Both the position numbers and the translations under genes were made by a program. Positions 23,473 through 31,839 of a stretch of DNA of 64,000 nucleotides are shown here, one piece after another. The notes under the pieces are model-generated. The model searched no databases. It had not been told where the DNA came from and saw only the letters and a list, made by a program, of their open reading frames with translations. The number at the start of each line of letters is the position of its first letter. Position 1 is the first letter of the stretch. Where the stretch lies: positions 372,001 to 436,000 of the forward strand of contig CAVUMR010000001.1 of the NCBI GenBank assembly GCA_963742715.1, written 5' to 3'. The DNA comes from CAVUMR01 sp963742715. Its GTDB lineage: Bacteria > Actinomycetota > Actinomycetes > Mycobacteriales > Micromonosporaceae.

Positions 23473-25023
23473 TCACTCCCATTCGATGGTGCCGGGTGGC
23501 TTGCTGGTCACGTCCAGCACCACCCGGTTCACCTCGGGCACCTCGTTGGTGATCCGGGTGGAGACCCGGGCGAGCACGTCGTACGGCAGCCGGGCCCAGT
23601 CCGCGGTCATCGCGTCGTCGCTGGTCACCGGGCGCAGCACGATCGGGTGGCCGTAGCTGCGGCCGTCACCCTGTACCCCGACCGACCGTACGTCGGCCAG
23701 CAGCACCACCGGGAACTGCCAGATCGCACGGTCCAGCCCGGCCGCGGTGAGTTCTTCCCGGGCGATCGCGTCGGCGGCGCGCAGGATCGCGAGCCGGTCC
23801 CGGGTCACCGCGCCGATGATCCGGATCGCGAGCCCCGGCCCGGGGAACGGGTGCCGCCAGACCATCGCCTCGGGCAGTCCGAGTTGCGCGCCGATCGCGC
23901 GCACCTCGTCCTTGAACAGCGTGCGCAGCGGCTCGACCAGCGTGAACTTCAGGTCGTCCGGCAGTCCGCCGACGTTGTGGTGGGACTTGATGCTGGCCGT
24001 ACCGGTCCCCCCGCCGGACTCCACCACGTCCGGGTACAACGTGCCCTGCACCAGGTACCGCACATCCTCGGTGACCGCGAGCTCCCGGGCGGCGGCTTCG
24101 AAGGTACGGATGAACTCCCGGCCGATGATCTTGCGCTTCTGCTCGGGGTCGGTGACGTCGGCGAGCGCGGCAAGGAACGTGTCCGACGCGTCGACGACCC
24201 GCAGCTTGATGCCGGTGGCCGCCACGTAGTCCCGCTCGACCTGCTCGGCCTCGCCCGCCCGCAGCAGCCCGTGGTCGACGAACACGCAGGTCAACTGATC
24301 ACCGACGGCTTCGTGTACGAGGGCTGCGGCGACCGCGGAGTCGACTCCGCCGGACAGCCCGCACAGCACCGCACCGTCGCCCACCGTGGCCCGGATCGCC
24401 TCCACCTGCTCGGCGATCACGCCGGTGGTCGTCCAGGTCGGCTCGATGCCGGCCACCTCGTACAGGAACCGCTCCAGCACGTCCTGCCCGTGCGGGGTGT
24501 GCCCGACCTCCGGGTGGAACTGGACGCCGGCGAGCGCGCGTACCCGATCCTCGAACGCCGCGACCGGGCAGTTGGCCGACGCGGCGGTGACCGTGAACCC
24601 GGGTGGCGCGGTGGCGACCGCGTCGCCATGGCTCATCCACACCGACTGCTCGGCCGGCAGCCCGTCGAACAGCGCGCCCGGCTCGGTGACCGTGAGTGGG
24701 GTACCGCCGTACTCCCGCTGCCCGGTGTGCGCCACCTCGCCACCGAGCGCGCGGGCCATCGCCTGGAAGCCGTAGCAGATGCCGAACACCGGTACGCCGG
24801 ACTCGAACAGGGCCGGGTCCACGGCGGGAGCTCCGGTGGCGTACACGCTGGCCGGGCCGCCGGACAGAACGATCGCGGCCGGCTTGCGGGCCAGCAGCTC
24901 GGCGACCGGCATGGTGTGCGGGACGATCTCGGAGTACACCCGGGCTTCGCGCACCCGGCGCGCGATGAGCTGGGCGTACTGTGCCCCGAAGTCGACGACC
25001 AGGACCGGCGGCGGCGTTGTCAT
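23473..25023 (-). CDS. guaA: GMP synthase (glutamine-hydrolysing)
   Basis: 516 residues, the normal length. The N-terminal class I glutamine amidotransferase has the nucleophile Cys in FGICYGFQ and the catalytic His/Glu in VQFHPEVGH. The ATP pyrophosphatase domain has the P-loop GLSGGVDSAV, and the dimerisation domain includes the HPFPGPGLAIR motif. It converts XMP to GMP, the step after IMP dehydrogenase (guaB, 35997). The ATG at 25023 follows TACCCT (25030-25035, complement) by 6 nt: a leaderless start. Divergent from the flavin reductase-like gene. Confidence 0.97.
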   Translation of the reverse strand: MTTPPPVLVVDFGAQYAQLIARRVREARVYSEIVPHTMPVAELLARKPAAIVLSGGPASVYATGAPAVDPALFESGVPVFGICYGFQAMARALGGEVAHTGQREYGGTPLTVTEPGALFDGLPAEQSVWMSHGDAVATAPPGFTVTAASANCPVAAFEDRVRALAGVQFHPEVGHTPHGQDVLERFLYEVAGIEPTWTTTGVIAEQVEAIRATVGDGAVLCGLSGGVDSAVAAALVHEAVGDQLTCVFVDHGLLRAGEAEQVERDYVAATGIKLRVVDASDTFLAALADVTDPEQKRKIIGREFIRTFEAAARELAVTEDVRYLVQGTLYPDVVESGGGTGTASIKSHHNVGGLPDDLKFTLVEPLRTLFKDEVRAIGAQLGLPEAMVWRHPFPGPGLAIRIIGAVTRDRLAILRAADAIAREELTAAGLDRAIWQFPVVLLADVRSVGVQGDGRSYGHPIVLRPVTSDDAMTADWARLPYDVLARVSTRITNEVPEVNRVVLDVTSKPPGTIEWE

Positions 25024-25147
25024 GCACCGAGGGTAGGCAGCATCGCGGCCGGCCGCGTCACCGGGCAGCCGGCGTGTCCGATCGACCGCCGGCGCGAAGA
25101 TCGGCCAGGCTGGTGCGACCGCAACGACGAGGGGACGAGGAGGGCTT

Positions 25148-25624
25148 GTGGATCTCGACCCGTTTGTCGCCGGCCTGGACTACCCGATGTACGTGGTCAC
25201 CACCGCGCACGACGGGGTACGCGCCGGTTGCCTGGTCGGGTTCGCCACCCAGTGCAGCCTGCAGCCCGACCTGTTCCTGGTCTGCCTGTCCGAGCAGAAC
25301 CACACCTACCGGGTGGCGCTGGCGGCGCGGTTCCTCGCGGTACACGTGCTCGACCGCGCCCAGCGGGAGCTGGCCGAGTTGTTCGGCTCCACCACCGGCG
25401 ACGAGGTGGACAAGTTCGACCGGTGCGACTGGCGGCCGGGGCCGTCCGAGGTACCGCTGCTGGTCGCGTGTCCGCGCCGGTTCGTCGGGGAGATCCTGAG
25501 CCGGACGGAGCTGGGCAACCACACCGGTTTCCTGCTCCGGCCGACCGAGGTGACCGCACATCCGGATCTCTCGCCGTTGACCTTCTCGGCCGTGCGTGAC
25601 CTGGAGCCGGGCCATCCGGCGTGA
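25148..25624 (+). CDS. Flavin reductase-like FMN-binding protein
   Basis: 158 residues matching the split-barrel flavin reductase domain: YPMYVVTTAHDGVRAGCLVGFATQ at the N-terminus (FMN phosphate region), PDLFLVCLSEQN and AVHVLDRAQRELAELFG. Members reduce free flavin or bind FMN as partners of two-component monooxygenases; no monooxygenase is adjacent. The GTG at 25148 has GAGGAGGG upstream. It is followed after ~60 bp by the DUF72 pair and may share its transcript. Confidence 0.85.
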   Translation: MDLDPFVAGLDYPMYVVTTAHDGVRAGCLVGFATQCSLQPDLFLVCLSEQNHTYRVALAARFLAVHVLDRAQRELAELFGSTTGDEVDKFDRCDWRPGPSEVPLLVACPRRFVGEILSRTELGNHTGFLLRPTEVTAHPDLSPLTFSAVRDLEPGHPA

Positions 25625-25685
25625 GCCGTTCGCCCGGTACCGGGCCGGTTGACCGGCGTCGTGGATCCCGCCAGGGGTTGCCCAA

Positions 25686-26615
25686 ATGCTGGACAGCAGG
25701 TGGACTGATCGGGTGGGCGACATCCGGGTCGGCACAGCGTCGTGGACCGACAAGACGCTGCTCGCCTCCGGCTGGTACCCGCCCGAGGCGGACAACGCGG
25801 AGAAGCGGCTGGTCCACTACGCCCGACAGTTTCCGCTGGTCGAGGTGGATGCCACCTACTACAACCCGCCGTCGGAGCGTGGGTCCGAGCTCTGGGTGGC
25901 CCGTACGCCACCTGGTTTCACGTTCAACATCAAGGCGTTCAGCCTGCTCACCGGCCACCCGACCCGACCGGCCGCGATCTACTCCGACCTGCGCCCGGAG
26001 ACGGACAAGAAGAACCTGTACCTGACCGACCTGAAGCCGCAGACGATCGAGGACATCTGGACCCGGTTCCTGTCCGCGCTCGATCCGCTGGCGAACGCCG
26101 GAAAGCTGGGCGCGATCCTGTTCCAGTTCCCGCCCTGGTTCACCATCCGCAAGAGCAACAAGCAGTACATCCTCGAGGTCGTCCACCGCTGCGAGCCGCT
26201 GCGGGTGGCCGTGGAGCTGCGCCATTCGAGCTGGTTCGACGGCGACAACGCGGACGAGACGATCGAGTTCCTGACCAAGCACGAGGTTCCGTACGTGTGC
26301 GTGGACATGCCGCAGGGGCACAAGTCGTCGGTACCGCCGATCGTCGCCGCGACCGGGGAGCTGGCCGTGATCCGGTTCCACGGGCACAGCGACCAGTGGA
26401 CCAGCCGGGACATCTACGCGAAGTTCGGCTACCTGTACTCCGAGAAGGAGCTGGCCGAGTGGGCGCCGCGCCTGGCCGACCTGGCCAAGGACGCGCAGGA
26501 CACGCACGTACTGCTGAACAACTGCTACCGGGACCACGCACAGCGCAACGCGGCCCAGCTGATGGCGCTGCTCGACACGGCCGGTGCCGATCCGGTACCC
26601 GGCTTCGCGGAGTGA
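25686..26615 (+). CDS. DUF72 (YecE-like) protein, first of two
   Basis: 309 residues of the DUF72/YecE TIM-barrel family. Typical features: RVGTASWTDKTLLASGWYPP at the N-terminus, VEVDATYYNPP, LGAILFQFPPWF, VAVELRHSSWFD and the late FHGH and YLYSEKEL segments. The family has no firmly established reaction; a glycosidase-like or metal-linked role has been suggested from the fold. The ATG at 25686 has a weak ribosome site. A second DUF72 gene overlaps its stop codon (GTGA), so the two are translationally coupled. Confidence 0.85.
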   Translation: MLDSRWTDRVGDIRVGTASWTDKTLLASGWYPPEADNAEKRLVHYARQFPLVEVDATYYNPPSERGSELWVARTPPGFTFNIKAFSLLTGHPTRPAAIYSDLRPETDKKNLYLTDLKPQTIEDIWTRFLSALDPLANAGKLGAILFQFPPWFTIRKSNKQYILEVVHRCEPLRVAVELRHSSWFDGDNADETIEFLTKHEVPYVCVDMPQGHKSSVPPIVAATGELAVIRFHGHSDQWTSRDIYAKFGYLYSEKELAEWAPRLADLAKDAQDTHVLLNNCYRDHAQRNAAQLMALLDTAGADPVPGFAE

Positions 26616-27388
26616 CCGGCTCGTCCGATCCGCGACTCGCCATCGGTACGTCCGGCTGGCAGTACGCGGACTGGAAGCACCGGCTGTACCAGGACGTACC
26701 GCAGAAGCGCTGGCTGGAGCACTATGCCGAGGCGTTCGGCACGGTCGAGCTGAACAACGCGTTCTACCGGCTGCCACCGCGGGAGACGTTCGAGGGCTGG
26801 CACGCGCGTACCCCCGACGATTTTGTCGTGGCGGTGAAGGCGAGCCGCTACCTGACCCACATCAAGCGACTGCGCGAGCCGGCCGAACCGGCCGCCCGGC
26901 TGATGGCCGCGGCCACCGGGTTGGGCGACAAGCTCGGGCCGATCCTGCTGCAACTGCCGCCGACCCTGCGCGCCGACGTCGGGTTGCTCACCGCCGCGCT
27001 GGACGCGTTTCCGGCGGGGGTACGGCTGGTGGTCGAGCCGCGGCATCCGTCGTGGTGGACGTCGGCGGTGGAGGACGTGCTGGCCGAGAGGCGGGCCACG
27101 TTGTGCTGGGCGGACCGGGCCAGCCGGCCGATCACCCCGCTGTGGCGTACCGCCGACGTCGGCTACCTGCGGTTGCACCACGGTGCGGCGAAGCCGTGGC
27201 CCCGGTACGGCCGGCAGGCCCTGCGGTCCTGGCTCGATCGGCTGGCTGCCGCCGGTACCCCGGAATGGTTCGTGTATTTCAACAACGACCCGGGCGGTGC
27301 CGCGGTGATCGACGCGATGGCGTTCGCGAAGCTGGCCCGGGCCGCGGGTCTGACCGTGACCCGTACGCCCCACCGGGTCGGGAACTGA
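26612..27388 (+). CDS. DUF72 (YecE-like) protein, second of two
   Basis: 258 residues, shorter than its neighbour but with the same core: LAIGTSGWQYADWKHRLYQD, VELNNAFYRLP, LGPILLQLPPTL, LVVEPRHPSWW, YLRLHHG and WFVYFNNDPGG. Its GTG at 26612 overlaps the upstream TGA by 4 bp. Two divergent paralogues coupled in one operon suggest distinct substrates or a heteromer; the function is not known. The end of the gene (GGGTCGGGAACTGAC) is repeated three times in tandem, so extra stop codons follow the real one. Confidence 0.85.
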   Translation: MTGSSDPRLAIGTSGWQYADWKHRLYQDVPQKRWLEHYAEAFGTVELNNAFYRLPPRETFEGWHARTPDDFVVAVKASRYLTHIKRLREPAEPAARLMAAATGLGDKLGPILLQLPPTLRADVGLLTAALDAFPAGVRLVVEPRHPSWWTSAVEDVLAERRATLCWADRASRPITPLWRTADVGYLRLHHGAAKPWPRYGRQALRSWLDRLAAAGTPEWFVYFNNDPGGAAVIDAMAFAKLARAAGLTVTRTPHRVGN

Positions 27389-27418
27389 CGGGTCGGGAAC
27401 TGACGGGTCGGGAACTGA
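27375..27418. repeat. Three tandem 15-bp copies of the DUF72 gene end
   Basis: GGGTCGGGAACTGAC at 27375-27389 carries the last codons and TGA of the second DUF72 gene. It repeats at 27390-27404 and, with a last-base change, 27405-27418. All units are in the same frame, so three consecutive stop codons result. Confidence 0.9.
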
Positions 27419-27477
27419 GGGACGGCCGGGCGACCCTGCTGAGGTCGGGTCGCGCGGCCATCCCCCAGCCGCCTACC

Positions 27478-28248
27478 TCACTGACCGGCGGTGTACGCGA
27501 TGCAGGAGCGCGGGAAGAACGCCCAGTGCGTGCCGTTGGCCAGGGTGTGGTCGTGCCACTTCGCCATGACGTACTGCCGGCTCTTGGTCACGTACCGCAG
27601 GTCCATCGGCTGGCCGGCGGGAACGGTGCCGAGCAGGTTGCGCGGGGTACCCGGGGTGGCGCTGCCACTGACCGCGGCGGCGCCGAGGTTGCCGTAGCCG
27701 GTGCAGCCCTTCGACGTGACCGGGTACGGCGGCGACATCACGCCGACCTGCGGGGTGTCCGAGTGGCCGGGGATGTTCCGGTTGTTGCACAGGTAGTCGG
27801 CGGCGTGGTCGTAGCAGAAGACCGCCGAGGTGTGCCCCGGCCGGCTCTGGCACTCGCCGCTGTGGTTGTTGCGGTCCTCGATGGCGAACTTCACCGTGCC
27901 GTACGCGTAGGCGCAGCCGCCGAAATTGCCGTAGGCGTAGCCCCACGGGTACCGCTCGCCGTTGCTGAACTCCACCAGCCCGTGGATGTCCATGTGGTCG
28001 TAGCCGGGCTCCCCGGCCACGCCGCTGGCGAACAGGTACCCGATCACCGGGTCGTCGGCCTGGTAGCTGAGCGCCACCCAGCCGGGACCGTAGCCGGTAC
28101 CGGAGGAGCCGTCCTCGCTCGCGCTCTGCACCCGGTTGAAGCCGTAGCTCCAGGCGGAGGCCGGCTGTGCGGGCAGCACGAGTGCGAACAGTGCCGCGCC
28201 TACGACCAGGGCGAGGGCCGGCAGCACACGGGAGCTCCATCTGCTCAT
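27478..28248 (-). CDS. Secreted six-cysteine protein of unknown function, paralogue 1
   Basis: 256 residues with a clear signal peptide (hydrophobic ALALVVGAALFALVLP, cut after ASA before WSYGFNRVQS). The mature part is rich in Gly, Tyr and Asn with six cysteines (GGCAYAYG, GECQ, FCYD, LCNN, GCTGY, SCIAY), probably three disulfides. HMDIHG and NGERYPWGYAYGNFGG are conserved with its neighbour at 28549-29319. I recognise no family or catalytic motif; a small extracellular structural or binding protein fits. The ATG at 28248 follows GGAGG by 7 nt. Between the two paralogues lie tandem 29-bp hairpin repeats. Confidence 0.85.
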   Translation of the reverse strand: MSRWSSRVLPALALVVGAALFALVLPAQPASAWSYGFNRVQSASEDGSSGTGYGPGWVALSYQADDPVIGYLFASGVAGEPGYDHMDIHGLVEFSNGERYPWGYAYGNFGGCAYAYGTVKFAIEDRNNHSGECQSRPGHTSAVFCYDHAADYLCNNRNIPGHSDTPQVGVMSPPYPVTSKGCTGYGNLGAAAVSGSATPGTPRNLLGTVPAGQPMDLRYVTKSRQYVMAKWHDHTLANGTHWAFFPRSCIAYTAGQ

Positions 28249-28402
28249 GTCAGAAACCTCCGGGTTCCGGTAGCACTTGGTGAAAAAGCACCAGACCGCG
28301 CACAGGGTAGTGCCGCGGCTACCGGGTAAACATGCCCATCAGGGGCCTAGGTTGCCTGTAATTGGATATTTCCTGATCCGTTTCCGGTGTCCGGTTCTGG
28401 CT

Positions 28403-28470
28403 TCCGGAGCCCCGTTTCCCGGGGCTCGGTGTCCGGAGCCCCGTTTCCCGGGGCTCGGTGTCCGGAGCAC
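28403..28470. repeat. Tandem 29-bp terminator-like hairpin units
   Basis: TCCGGAGCC starts at 28403 and 28432, with a truncated third unit at 28461: a 29-bp period. Each full unit contains GAGCCCCG-TTTCC-CGGGGCTC, an 8-bp stem with a 5-nt loop. It lies downstream of paralogue 2 and upstream of paralogue 1, so it likely represents an amplified terminator. The remainder of 28249-28548 includes a slightly A+T-rich segment near 28345-28380 that may hold the paralogue 1 promoter. Confidence 0.85.
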
Positions 28471-28548
28471 TGCTCGCTGCGGTGTGGCGCGGCCGGGGAG
28501 GCGACTCACCCTCCGCCGGCCGCGCCACGTCCGCCGCTCCGCGAAGAG

Positions 28549-29319
28549 CTAGGCGCCCGGGGTGTACGTGATGCAGCTGCGCGGGAAGAACGCCCAGCTG
28601 GTGCCGTTGGCGAGCGTGTGCCCGTGCCACTTGGCCATGACGTACTGGCGGGACTTCGTGACGTACCGCAGGTCCATCTGCCCACCGGCCGGCACGGTAC
28701 CGAGCACGTTCGTCGGCGTACCCGGGGAACTGCTGCCGTTGAGCGCCCCGTAGCCGAGGTTGCCGTAACCGGTGCAGCCCTGCGAGGTCACCGGGTACAG
28801 CGGGTCCATCACGCCGGTCTGCGGGGTGTCCGAGTGGCCGGGGATGTTGCGGTTGTTGCACAGGTAGTCCGCGGCGTGGTCGTTGCAGAAGATCGCGGAC
28901 GTGTGTCCCGGCCGGCTCTGGCACTCGCCGCTGTGGTTGTTGCGATCCTCGATGGCGAACTTCACCGTGCCGTACGCGTAGGCGCAGCCGCCGAAGTTGC
29001 CGTAGGCGTAGCCCCACGGGTACCGCTCGCCGTTGCTGTAGTCGACGACACCGTGGATGTCCATGTGGTCGGTACCGCCCTCACCGGCGACCCCGGCCGC
29101 GAACAGGTAGCCGATCACCGGGTCGTCCGGCTCGTAGCTCAGCGCGACCCAGCCGGGCCCGTAGCCGACTCCGGTCGAGGAGTCCTCGCTCGGGCTCTGC
29201 ACCCGGTTGAAGCCGTAGCTCCAGGCGTCGGCCGACTTGGTGGGCAGGCCGAACGCGAGCAGGGCGAGGCCGGTGACAGCCACAAGGACGGGCAGCAGGC
29301 GCGTACGCCATCTGGGCAT
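28549..29319 (-). CDS. Secreted six-cysteine protein of unknown function, paralogue 2
   Basis: 256 residues, the same length as paralogue 1 and roughly 80% identical over the mature region, including all six cysteines and the whole segment from NGERYPWG to ECQSRPGHTSA. Signal peptide: LLPVLVAVTGLALLAFGLP, cut after ADA before WSYGFNRVQS. Divergence is concentrated in the signal peptide and acidic patches (VVDYSN for LVEFSN). The ATG at 29319 follows a GGGGG stretch. The upstream frame to 29364 is unlikely to be translated. A tandem duplication is the simplest origin; the function is unknown. Confidence 0.85.
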   Translation of the reverse strand: MPRWRTRLLPVLVAVTGLALLAFGLPTKSADAWSYGFNRVQSPSEDSSTGVGYGPGWVALSYEPDDPVIGYLFAAGVAGEGGTDHMDIHGVVDYSNGERYPWGYAYGNFGGCAYAYGTVKFAIEDRNNHSGECQSRPGHTSAIFCNDHAADYLCNNRNIPGHSDTPQTGVMDPLYPVTSQGCTGYGNLGYGALNGSSSPGTPTNVLGTVPAGGQMDLRYVTKSRQYVMAKWHGHTLANGTSWAFFPRSCITYTPGA

Positions 29320-29364
29320 GGCAGAAACCCCCAAATCCGGTAGAAGAGTGGGAGAAAACTTCAA

Positions 29365-29592
29365 GCCACGCTAACCAGCCTGATGTCCCAGACTCCATAC
29401 GTAAGGGTTCCCCATTGGATAACTCGGACGTTCTCGGATAGATCCGTACAACATCCGTTTACGCAGGTCAGCGCAGTGCGGCCGCGCTCAGCCGCGGCGT
29501 GGCAGCGTGCGGCGCGGAGGCGGTCAGCCGCGCGGGATTGGGGCGTTCAGCCGCGCGGGATGGAGGCGGTCAGCCGCGTGCCGCCCAGCGCA
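29365..29592. repeat. Spacer with 23-bp repeats copying the choD gene end
   Basis: The stop region of choD (TCAGCCGCG from 29570) is preceded on the + strand by two 23-bp units starting TCAGCCGCGCGGGA at 29524 and 29547, with more degenerate TCAGCCGCGG-like copies back to about 29480. In choD's direction these are extra copies of its last codons and stop downstream of the gene. Bases 29365-29470 are A+T-richer and probably contain the promoter of paralogue 2. Confidence 0.75.
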
Positions 29593-31309
29593 GCCCGGCG
29601 GGCGCGTCCGCGGGGACCACCGGGTGCGCCGGCGGCACCGGCTCCAACCGGCGGTACGCCTCCCCCGGCGCCGGCCGCGCGTCCGGCTCGCCCCGGTTGG
29701 GCCACAGCGCCATCGCCCGCTCCGCCTGCGCGGTGATCGTCAGCGACGGGTTCACGCCGAGGTTCGCCGACACGGCCGAGCCGTCCACCACATGCAGGCC
29801 CGGATGGCCGTACACCCGGTGGTACGCGTCGATCACGCCGGTCTCCGGCGAGTCCCCGATCGCACAGCCGCCCAGGATGTGCGCGGTCATCGGGATGTTC
29901 ACGACCTCGCTCCAGGAGCCGCCCGGGGTGCCGTCGATCCGCTCGGCCAGCTTGCGCACCGCCTCGTTGCCGGCCGGGATCCAGGTCGGGGTCGGCGGGC
30001 TGCCGTCCGGTCGGCTGGTCAACCGGCGCCGGCCGAGCCAGGACCGGCCCAGCTGCACGGTGAACGAGTTGTTGAGCGACTGCATCACCAGCGCGATGAT
30101 GGTCTGCTCGGACCAGTGCCGGACGTTGAGCAGCTTCAGGTACCGCAGTGGATGCCGCCCCACCACGGAAGCCCAGGTGAACAGCCGCGGCCACGGCTTG
30201 CCGCCGTCGGTGAGCGCGGTCTGCAGCAGGCCCATCAAGTTCGAGCCCTTGCCGTACCGGACCGGCTCGACGTGCGTGTGCGGGTCCGGGTGGAACGAGC
30301 TGGTGATCGCCACCCCGCGGCTGTAGTCGATGTCCCTGCGGCGGGACCGGGCGCCGACGATCGACTCCGAGTTGGTGCGGGTGAGCGCGCCGAGCCGGCC
30401 GGACAGCCGGGGCAGTACGCCGTCGGCCCGCAGGTGGTGCAGCAGGTCCTGGGTGCCGAGCGCGCCAGCCGCGAACACCACCTGGTCGGCGTGGAACACC
30501 GGACCATGCTTGCGCCACCACGTGCCGCTGGGCTTGGTCTCGATCTGGTACCCGCCGCCCTCGCGCGGTCGCACCGCGGTCACCGTGGTCAGCGGGTACA
30601 CCACCGCGCCGGCCCGCTCGGCCAGGTACAGGTAGTTCTTGACCAGCGTGTTCTTGGCGTTGTGCCGGCAGCCGGTCATGCACTCGCCGCACTCCAGGCA
30701 GCCGGACCGCGCCGGTCCCACCCCACCGAAGTACGGGTCCACCCCGGACTTGCCGAAATACACGCCGACCGGAGTCGGTACGAACGTGGCCCCCACACCC
30801 ATCTGCTCGGCGACCGATCGCATCGCCTCGTCGGCGGCGGTGGTCCGGGCGTAGGTGGTGACGCCGAGCATCCGCTGGGCCTGCTTGTAGAACGGAGCCA
30901 GCTCGGCCGCCCAGTCGGTGATGCCGGCCCATTGCGGGTCGGCGTAGAAGTCGGGCAGCGGTTCGTACAACGTGTTGGCGTAGACCAGGCTGCCGCCGCC
31001 CACGCCGGACCCGGAGAGCACGAGCACGTTGCGCAGGGCCCGGATCCGCTGGATGCCGAAACAGCCCAGCGCGGGCGCCCACAGGAACCCGCGCACCCGC
31101 CAGGACGTCTTCGGAAACTCGTGGTCGGCGAACCGGCGTCCGGCCTCCAGCACCGCGACCCGGTAACCCTTCTCGACCAGCCGCAACGCCGCGACGCTGC
31201 CGCCGAACCCGGAACCGATCACCAGTACGTCGAAATGTGGGCCTTGATCACGCACGGTACCCTTGCCATCGCTATCCGAAGTTATGGGCTCGATGGATGT
31301 TGGATCCAC
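29570..31309 (-). CDS. choD: GMC-family oxidoreductase, ChoD-like
   Basis: 579 residues. The N-terminal FAD-binding motif is VLVIGSGFGGSVAALRLVEKGYRVAVLEAGRRF, followed by SGSGVGGGSLVYANTLY, a cysteine cluster CLECGECMTGCRHNAKNTL and the C-terminal FAD contact region (GLHVVDGSAVSANLGVNPSLTITAQAER). The sequence and its place near guaB3/guaB match mycobacterial ChoD, annotated as a cholesterol oxidase although its true substrate is debated. The Cys cluster may bind iron-sulfur or be structural. The GTG at 31309 follows GGGAG by 6 nt. Here it is separated from guaB3 by a rightward WXG/DUF1023 cassette. Confidence 0.9.
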   Translation of the reverse strand: MDPTSIEPITSDSDGKGTVRDQGPHFDVLVIGSGFGGSVAALRLVEKGYRVAVLEAGRRFADHEFPKTSWRVRGFLWAPALGCFGIQRIRALRNVLVLSGSGVGGGSLVYANTLYEPLPDFYADPQWAGITDWAAELAPFYKQAQRMLGVTTYARTTAADEAMRSVAEQMGVGATFVPTPVGVYFGKSGVDPYFGGVGPARSGCLECGECMTGCRHNAKNTLVKNYLYLAERAGAVVYPLTTVTAVRPREGGGYQIETKPSGTWWRKHGPVFHADQVVFAAGALGTQDLLHHLRADGVLPRLSGRLGALTRTNSESIVGARSRRRDIDYSRGVAITSSFHPDPHTHVEPVRYGKGSNLMGLLQTALTDGGKPWPRLFTWASVVGRHPLRYLKLLNVRHWSEQTIIALVMQSLNNSFTVQLGRSWLGRRRLTSRPDGSPPTPTWIPAGNEAVRKLAERIDGTPGGSWSEVVNIPMTAHILGGCAIGDSPETGVIDAYHRVYGHPGLHVVDGSAVSANLGVNPSLTITAQAERAMALWPNRGEPDARPAPGEAYRRLEPVPPAHPVVPADAPAGLRWAARG

Positions 31310-31428
31310 GTCACGCTCCCGCCGGGGCAGGACTGCAATGTTGCACTGATGGGCAATGATCCCTCTTAACAGGCGTACCGGACCAGCAGCGAGCGCAAGT
31401 CCGACAGGGCTGCGGCCGGCGGGAGGCG

Positions 31429-31839
31429 GTGAACATCAACGGGTTCGAGGTCGATACCGAGCGACTGCGCGCCGCGGCGGCGCGCATCGCGCAGGTCGGC
31501 CGACAGTTGGGCGACGTGCACAGCAGCTTGCCGGTGCACGCCGACCGTACCGTCGTGCCGCCGGCGACCTCCTCCCCGTCGCGTTCCTCGTCGAAGGCCC
31601 CGGCTGAGCCCGCGCCGATCGTCCCGAAAGGACCCGGTCGGGTACTGCCGGAGGAACTGGACGGGCTCGCCACCACGGCCGCGCTGGCCGAATTCGAGCA
31701 GCGCTGGGCGCCGGTACTACGCGAGCTGGCCGACGGGTACCTCGAGCACGCCGACCGGCTGCGGGCGGTCGCCGACCGGTACGAGCAGGCCGAACAGGCG
31801 GTCGTACAGGCGCTGCGAGAGGCTGCCAAGCCGTGCTGA
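31429..31839 (+). CDS. WXG100-like helical protein (cassette gene 1)
   Basis: 136 residues: an N-terminal helix (DTERLRAAAARIAQVGRQLGDVHSSL), a Ser/Pro/Lys-rich linker and a long C-terminal helix (ALAEFEQRWAPVLRELADGYLEHADRLRAVADRYEQAEQAV). This resembles WXG100/ESX-associated helical-hairpin proteins of actinobacteria, though a canonical WxG turn is not clear here. The GTG at 31429 follows GGGAGG. It overlaps the next gene by 7 bp. Probably a secretion partner or adaptor of the larger cassette protein; no ESX ATPase is in the window. Confidence 0.75.
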   Translation: MNINGFEVDTERLRAAAARIAQVGRQLGDVHSSLPVHADRTVVPPATSSPSRSSSKAPAEPAPIVPKGPGRVLPEELDGLATTAALAEFEQRWAPVLRELADGYLEHADRLRAVADRYEQAEQAVVQALREAAKPC

